Source: Siphonodentalium dalli (Eukaryota; Mollusca; Scaphopoda; Gadilida; Siphonodentaliidae). Taken from it: a stretch of 64,000 nucleotides of DNA. The stretch's first letter is position 1; each line of letters opens with the position of its first letter. The position numbers and the translations under genes were made by a program. Shown here one piece after another: positions 49,801 through 58,800 of the stretch. The stretch covers positions 177,855,956 through 177,919,955 of the forward strand of contig CP136063.1 in assembly GCA_032622095.1 (NCBI GenBank), written 5' to 3'. The notes beneath the pieces were generated by a model. That model had not been told where the DNA came from. It ran no database searches and saw only the letters and a list, made by a program, of their open reading frames with translations.

Positions 49801-52800
49801 ACGAAATTTCGTCTCGATATCCCCAGTTTCTGAGACGGTCGATTGAGCCGTATTTATACTCATGTATATAAACGCTCTTTAATAGCGACGCGTCATATAC
49901 AAACGCTCATTAATTATCATGCGATTAACCCATCAATCCCCATTACGGTGGCAGTTGAAGGGTGAAGGAGTGGTCGCACGGGCTCGCGAATGGTCCGAGT
50001 GGACTGCCTGTGGCTTTTTACCCTTACACAGCAAGTTTGGGTTCAATCGGCCAAGCAGTTCTCGAGTCTATAGCGGACATATATACGGTCTCAAAATATA
50101 TAGTAGATAATCTAAATATAGGACAAATAGGTCATTCTAATAATCTGCTAAACAAGCAAGCCTGCAAATAGTGTGCCTGTGATTTGCAGAATGAGGTCCC
50201 CAGATGGTGAATGCTACCCCACATAGCGGGCTAGCATCACCAAATTCACCCTCTGGGGACCTCATTCTGCTTAGACCTCAGCAGAATGAGGTTCCCAGAG
50301 GGTGAATTTGGTAATCCTAGCCCGCCCTGGAAAACGTCAGATTGTCAAAAAGTTCCCAAGTTTTTAACTGGTGGAATATGATCTCTGCGGGCGTTAGTCA
50401 GAGTAGAGATACATGGCATGATCTAATTCGTTCCCTGACATGGATGCAAATAACTTACTTGACTGGGTTATAGAGTCTGGTCGACCTGTGTCCGGGATAT
50501 GTCCTAAACACTCCACTGCGCAGACCAATATTCGTCCATTTGACTTGATCTAATGATTCAAACTTTCTGTTTTTCCATATCTCTTCTATAGGTTTGGTTA
50601 TGAGGACATCCGCCCTGGAAAACAATATGAACATTCAGTGAGACGGTATATGAATAGCAGACTAAAATCTAAATATGTAGGTAAGCTTCTTTATAACTAC
50701 AGCAACCTTGAGTTAAACCTTATTTTACATACAAATGTGTCGTCTGCTTGTAATCTGATGTTCTGTATTCTAAAAGTTTACAAGATTACAATAATCTGAA
50801 TATTTAGATTATTTATAATGAGCATGCAGCTGTAATTTCTATGTCCCTGTCAGTAAATTTATCATTCATTTGTGGATCTAGAAGGGGAGAGCGGATAGCT
50901 CAGTTGGTTTGTGGGCCGACCTCTGAGCTACACCTTCGACACGGTCGAGGGTTCAAATCCGACAAAATATCGGTCTGACTTTGTGTCGCCATCTGCATTC
51001 CCAGTACCATGGGCATCACAAATCAATCATCGATGCCACGATCAGTGATCTGAGAAAGTTTCCAGAAGCCAAAGAGTCTCAGACAAATTTGAAAAAATGC
51101 GTACTGGACTAACTTCGTACCTCTGCTCCTCTCGTAATGTCATGACCAGGGATGACGCTAGACTTGGCACACCGTCGGATCGGGAGCCGACGCTAATGGC
51201 TGTCCCGTGTGCAACAATGTGCGCACGTTAAAGATCCCTACCGTGGCGAAGAAGTCACGGGTTCGGCAAAAAAACTTCCTGGAAAAATTATGGATCTACT
51301 CGATCCCGTCCTGTAAAAGCCAGCCTTGGTCACTAGGACGTAACAACTACAGATACAGACAGATACAGAGAAGACCAAACTGATCCCAACACATGAGTCA
51401 ATTTGATGAAGAGATCAAACCTTGTGTATACCCTTTCACAACTTTTCTGGTGAGATTTTAACTTAGTATAGATCGATCGAGTCCTGTGAATATCTGAGAT
51501 TCGATTTGGTGTTGACATCAGTGACCCGATTCGAGATCGGTCAGCTGATTTGCATGCTTTCAAATAGACATGTTTTGTGTCATATCTCGTTTTCAAGTAA
51601 AACAGTACCAGATAAATTGTCTGCAGTCATAGAGCCCCACTGATTAAAATTATATGTTGCATGTTGGCAATGCACAAATTTCCAAGAAGTTATTTTTGTT
51701 GATTACCATAATTTCCAACAAAAGGGAATACATTGATACATGTAGCCTCCAATCGATTCTATGAGTTTGTCAAGCAGCATCTGAAGGAAGTCAAAATTGG
51801 AAAGGTGATTTGAAGCAAAATCTCTGATTTGCAGTACACACTAGTGAGAACGACCAATTCAGCTAAAATGGACTACTGCTAATAAGAATTACAAATAGGG
51901 CACTACAGTAATGCCCTAAGTAATTGACTCCTTAAACACAGCAGAATTATGGGTAACTTTTCAGGATTTAGTCGGAAATATGGCTTGTTGCCATTCTTCG
52001 GAAAGCTCTCCCCGAGAGCTTTCCGATGAATGGCAACAAGCCATATTTCCGACTAAATCCTGAAAAGTTACCCATAATTCTGCTGTGTTTAAGGAGTCGA
52101 TTACTTAGGGCATTACTGTATGTCACTACAATTTGTGTTCTCTCTATCAGTTGTCGTTTTGCCATATCCATAGTTATGATTAGCCAAATACAAGCTGTGC
52201 ATGTAATTATTGAGTCAATCACTGACCTGATAACAACATAATTAAGTACAAAATGATCACAGCAAACAGAACCATGTCACATTACTGTGAGTGGCAATAA
52301 GTTTGAATGGCACTATTTTCTCACAAACTATAGTATTCTCACAAACGTAGTCAATTCTGCAAAAGACTTTGGACCATCCGAAAAATTGAAGACTACTATT
52401 AGCTATTCGTAATTCTTACCAGTAGTAGTTCATTATGTGAAAGTTGTCCATTGAGATATAGATTTTTACCTTATTCCCTTATGGAACTTCTGCTCTCCAC
52501 TCTCACATCCCTTATCTTTGCTATTGCCATTAATCCACACATGTGCAAAGTATGTTTTCTCGGAGAGATCATCATTGTACACATAATTCGTTGGATCACA
52601 GTACGCCATTGCTGGGAGGAAAATCGTTGAATAATCATTGGTGATTCTCAACCCTGGGTACTTTTCTGCAGTTTCCAAAACATTTAGAGTTTCATAGACC
52701 CCAGGTAAGTTCCGTCGGTTTGATTTACTGTTGTACTCTTTCAATAAGTTGAAGTAGCTGTCACTGATTTTTGCTCTGTTTGTTGGCTCGTTGGATCGCC

Positions 52801-55800
52801 GAAAAACCTGAAAATAGTATACACATGCTGGTGTCTCAATTATCGAGGGGAATAAAGGTGCAGTCTATTTCCAGCAGCGGGATTTTTGGTCTAAACGCCC
52901 CTAAATTCTTTGCCTCAAATTCTACTGGGTCATCATTCGGTCGTTCAAGCAATTACGGTCATATATTATCACTACCTCCAGATATGACACGATACTACAG
53001 TACATAGTAGAATTCTTATTCCCTGCTATCTGATATGCTTATAACATTATATTATATCCATATTCTTGTGCATATCAGGGACCAACCTAGAGGGCCTCTT
53101 GGGAGGCAATTTCTCCCTAAAATGTGTCACATCTCCCTATTTTGCCCCATGGAGAAGTGAAATCTCTCTCATACACAGTAATGCTCTAAATAATCGACTC
53201 CTTAACCGCACTAGAATTATAGGTAATTTTTCAGGATTTAGTCGAAATATGGCTTGTTGCCATTCATCGGAAAGCAACAATGGCAACAAGCCATATTTCC
53301 GACTAAATCCTGAAAAATTACCCATAATTCTGCTGTGGTTAAGGAGTCGATTATTTAGAGCATTACTGTACAGTATGCACAACAGCATATTTAAAGTATA
53401 TTTGCTGATTATAATGGTGTTCTTACTCAATATAATGGTTTTATAAATGGGCTCTTGTATTGCATAATACTTATTGAATCAACCAAGCCTTGAAATAGGG
53501 TGTCTGTCATTTGCAGAATGAGGTCCCCAGAGTGTGAATTTAGTGATGCTACCCCGCATAGTGGGCTAGCATCACCAAATTCACCCTGTGGGGACCTCAT
53601 TCTGCTTACACCTCAGCAGAATGAGGTTCCCAGAGGGTGAATTTGGTGATGCTAGCCCGCTATGCGGGGTAGCATCACTAAATTCACCCTCTGGGGACCT
53701 CATTCTGCAAATGACAGGCTCACTATTTCAAGACTTGACGAAGGGTAATGGTGAGGTGTAAATTGAATTCCAGGCATTGTCACTTCTCCCTGATAACAGT
53801 CCACTTCTCCCTAATAACCAAAAAGGGAGAAGTGACTTCTCCTAATTTGAAACCTCTGGGCTGGTTCCTATAGTGCATATCTCAGTTCTGACCTTAGTCT
53901 TAAAACTCCTGGGTATCCCATGTGTATCATTCTCTATCTTGTGTTCTAATACAGTAATGCCCTAAATAGTCGACTCCTTAACTATAGCAGAATTATGCGT
54001 AATTTTTCAGGATTTAGTGAGAGCTTTCTGATGAATGACAACAAGCCATATTTCCGACTAAATCCTGAAAAATTATCTTTAATTCTGCTGTGGTTAAGGA
54101 GTCGATTATTTAGGGCATTTCTGTACCTTGCTATTTACCAGCAATGACATATTGTTCACTCACCTGATCAGTTTCGGAGAGGATGTAAGCAAATGAGTAC
54201 TCCGTCCCAGGAACGCCTGCATAGTAGTATGTCTGAAAAATAATAGAGAATAATGTGGTCAATATACAACTTGAGGTGTGACTGTCCAAATGGGACTAAG
54301 GATGTGACCCACAGCTAGTGCACACGGCCAACACAAAAGGTAGTCATATTAGAGGTACTCAATCAGATTCGATGGTCCCCATATCATCAGATTCCAACAA
54401 CAACATCTTTTTTAAATGCCGCTTCAGTTATCAGTATCGATTAATTGCCCAAAAATGCTAACAACAGTCAACTATAGTATAAAATTGCCCCAAATCTGTT
54501 ATCAACATTTTGTTCAACGAAATTTTGCCAGTTTGTCAAATATCTGACGCAAAAAAGCCACTTGATTGTAGAGTTATTCATCTTCATCCGCAATTTGTTC
54601 CGAGACCGTCTTCTCGTCGACTGTTTACTGGGCCACTAAAAATTATCAGTGGTGAAAAATAATAGACTTCAAAAATCGAAATCTGATCACTCTGAGCTTT
54701 GATGGATGGGTTCCTCGACTCGAATCAAATATTTTATACCCATGAAGCCAAGGAAATAGTAATTTGCGAGTGTTAATTAAGATTATACATCTTTAAAAGG
54801 AGGCTCTTTCGATCATCAAATTATGTATACATCATATCTGCTTAATATTTGTAATATAAGTTTCATAGAAATTGACCAGGAAACGAAGGCGTACAAGCTT
54901 GCACAAAATGATAAAATTATGTATCTATCAGCATACCTTACTTCCAATTCTACGTGTTCCAGATTTACCATCCAGCATGTCCTGGAGAACCTCGGAGAAT
55001 TCCGGTGGATTTCCGTCTTTATCCTGCACTAGTTGGTTGATTGGAATGAATATGGGATCCTCTTTGAGCTGAAGCAATGAGTTTAATGAACTGATGTTAA
55101 TAAATGGACTCAATGTCTGCAAACTGCGTCCATGTAAATTTTACAATCAAGCCTTGAAATAGTGAGCCTGTCATTTGCAGAATGAGGTCCCCAGAGGGTG
55201 AATTTAGTGATGCTATCCCGCACAGTGGGTTAGCATCACCAAATTCACCCTCTGGGGACCTCATTCTGCTTACACCTCAGCAGAATGAGGTTCCCAGAGG
55301 GTGAATTTGGTTATGTTAGCCCGCTATGCAGGGTAGCATCACTAAATTCACCCTCTGGGGACCTCATTCTGCAAATGACAGACACCCTATTTCAAGGCTT
55401 GTTTACAAAGGCTGTAAAACATCAACAAGTACATTTAAAAATATATCAACTTCAATATTTTCAACTCTTCAGTAGCGAGATTTCCCATATTGAAACCATT
55501 GTCAGGCAAACAATACTGTTACAGTGGCATTACTAATACATGTATTAGAAACCAAAGTTTATTCAAAACTTGACAGAAAACATTGGAAAAAGTCAAATCA
55601 TAGAAAAATAATCTGAAAACATATTTAGACTAAAATATTTGAACTTACTATGCAATTAGCTATGTTTGTTGACAAATCACTTGATAACTGTATTCTAGTT
55701 AACAAGAACCTTGCCACATGCCCCAAATGTGCTTATTTTTAGATTTTTGCTGTCTGTTAAGTCCAGGAATCAGATTATAATGACAAAATGATTAAGATAT

Positions 55801-58800
55801 TCTCATTAGATCAATTATTGACATTAAATATGCTAACTTACGGCTGTGCTTGGAATGAGATTAGGGTGATAAATCGATTCTCCTTTATCATTTATGAGAA
55901 ATGATTTAACTGTGCCCCACTGATGTTTTGTCAATAGATTCTGTATTTCCTGTAAGGTTGCATCTATACCGACTACGCCTATAGTTCTGAAATGGAGAAG
56001 GACGTCCAGATTATTAAAAGCATAGTCTGGTATTTTTTTTAATGGCATAAAGTGAAGTGACTTTAACCCTTCCTTGACTGTAGCTTCCTGAAATTTTGCG
56101 AAAATCATGTGCCAATACATTCTCTTATATATGCAAGTCTACGATAGGTAGCCTTGCATATGTAAGAGAATACATTGACCTAACAATATTTACCTTGACC
56201 TTGTAAGCCAGTATATTCTCTTATATATGCTATGCTCGCTATGGGCTTGCATATATAAGAGAATGCGCTGGCACAGAATCCTTAATGCTGCACCAACACA
56301 GCTCCCGCCATGAAAGAGTTAACTACTGTGAACTATCGTCGTGAGAGAGTAAAAGTCCATAGATGCAGCATGAAAGTCCAACAATGTATAATTATGTGTT
56401 CCATCTCAGCGACTCAACTGAACACAGGCTGTCATCACTATATTTAGAGCGTGTTTGTCTCGATTGCCAAAATCAATGAAGTTGAATTCACTGTGAAAGT
56501 GACTGAGTGAAAGAAGTAACTAAATAAAATTTCCTAAGCATCCCTGCTAGCATCACTAAATTCACTCTCTGGGGACCTCATTCTGCTTAGGCCTCATCTT
56601 CTCTGGAAAGCATCATTCTTACCAAATTAACATGCTATTTTCATTTCTTTTTTCAGAAAAAAGAAACTTTCTAAAGAAGTTTCTTTTTTAGTTTAATTTC
56701 TCTATATCCCCAAATTGGCAGACAACTGTATGCATAATTGAGGTGCTCAATTTGTGCACATCACCATCTGGGAACTTAATACTTTGTACCATGATGCCCT
56801 GAACGCTAAATGGTCCCCACCTGAGGCGCCTGACATTATATAGTGTTTCTGATGACGTAATGCTCTTACCTGGGACAACTACAGGTACAACTATATAACA
56901 ATCTACTAATATATGCTAAGTGAACTATAGTGTGTGGAGAAATATGTCGCAAGGTATTTTGGCGAGACAGTCTATTCCACTTTAAATTTCCATATTTAGT
57001 TTCCACATTTATTTTCAAAACAATTCATTTTCAAAATAATTCTTTCCACAAGTTAGTCTAAAAATGTTCATAACAGTGGTACCGACTTTTCTTTCACATA
57101 CAAGCTCTTTATTTCTATCGCTTCACCTATCTCTGTCTCGTATTCCTTGTGAATACACCCCTCTCATTATTATCCACATAAGCTTATTTATCATTTCAAC
57201 ACTTATTGTAAACTCGTCTGTACATCATAATATTAATATACCATCACTTCTTAAACCTATTGTTTCTCTAACTCGACCACTTGCCATTCGCTCGATCTTT
57301 CTTGATTTCTACAATTTTTCTACTTGTCTGAGGAGATAGCTCAACAAAAGCACATATCTGCTTGCTGCTAAATCCTCTTCCCCTTTTCTATTCTACTCAT
57401 GTTTCCATCATCTAAATGTTGTTCATCATAAATGTAATATTGGGGCTAATAAATACTGTTTAAATCAAATACACAGGCATATTATATTGCGGCTCCCTTT
57501 GATCACACTATTTATATCGAAATTCTTCTCTCCTCATGCGGATGATAAACGATAAGCATTTCTCAAAATCCGGGAAGAAACAGACCACCATCACCCTGTT
57601 ACCAATTTGGCTGCTAAAGTCAGAGGGATAAACATACGTGTAACTCAAAAGTGCAAAGTAGAAGCACAATTATAGTTAATGTGTGGTTTGATCGCAATAT
57701 TTGGTATAACAGAATTCTTCTCCTTTGCCGACAATAAAAGCGAACATTTTCTCAAAATATGCATCTGTGCATGAGCGAAGAAACAGACCCTGTGTCACCA
57801 GTTTGTCTGCCAAAGTGATAGGGGTAACCATGTAGAAATACAATTCGAGTTGATATGTGTGTTTACTGTGCTGTATTTCGGTGTCAAATATTGTATGATT
57901 TCCAGACCGGTATTCTGGTCTCCCGGGTTCAAATGGTTAAACCTGTGTCTAGGTCTCCCATAGAAGATGAGGCCATGCAGAATGAGGTCCCCAAAGGATG
58001 AAATTGGTGATGCTAGCCCACTGTGCGTGGTAGCGTCACTAAATTCACCATCTGGGGACCTCATTCAGCAAATGTCCAGCACCATATTTTGAGGTCTGAC
58101 TACAACAATGGATGCATAATAAATAATGTCCTTACTTTCCTGTCACTTTGCTGATTACAGGTGCAGCATATGTGAGCAAAAGACCAAGGCCCCATGCATC
58201 CAAATATGGTGATGTCCATAATGGTTGAGTGTTCACAGCATTGGTGGTCAGAAATTCAAAGTAGGTCCTCATCTGTGAAATTAGGTTCTCTCCCGTCATA
58301 AGCTTGACCATGCTACCACCGTGGTTACAAGCTATCTTGCCTGGGAATATCTCAGCATTGTCCTTTATCAAGTAGCTGAATATCTGTGCCTGTTCAAAGG
58401 TAAATTTTTCAATAAGATTATTAACCCTTCCATTATTGGAGCTTCCTGAAATTTTGTGAAAACCTTGTGCCAATGCATTCTCTTATATATGTGCGTCTCC
58501 CATAGGGATCCTCACAAATATAAGAGAATACATTGGCCTAACAATATTTATCTTGACATTGTAAGCCACTGCATTCTCTTATAAGCGAGACTCGATCCCT
58601 ATGGAAGACTTGCATATATATGAGAATGCACTGGCACAGGATCTTTAATGCTGCACCTGTGCAGCTCCCATCATGAACCTCATGAAAAAAGAAAGTTTCT
58701 AACAATCAATGGTTGGTATTTTTTACTGAGATATAATTATAGGTATTTGATATTTCCATTTGTGATTCACCAATAATATCTATTTATACGCTGTAATCAC

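Noticed and set aside
31517-51000. Functional tRNA genes at the B-box matches
   Set aside because: No cloverleaf with acceptor stem could be formed by eye; context and flanking repeats indicate SINEs.
34500-55536. Repeated short proteins containing 'MRSPEGEFGDASPLCG' and similar
   Set aside because: Translations of the CAAGCCT MITE arms; present on both strands because the element is palindromic.
56830-57930. Pyrimidine-rich frame at 57064-57339 as an exon
   Set aside because: No splice borders or family similarity; not needed by the phase-consistent exon chain of the gene on the other strand.
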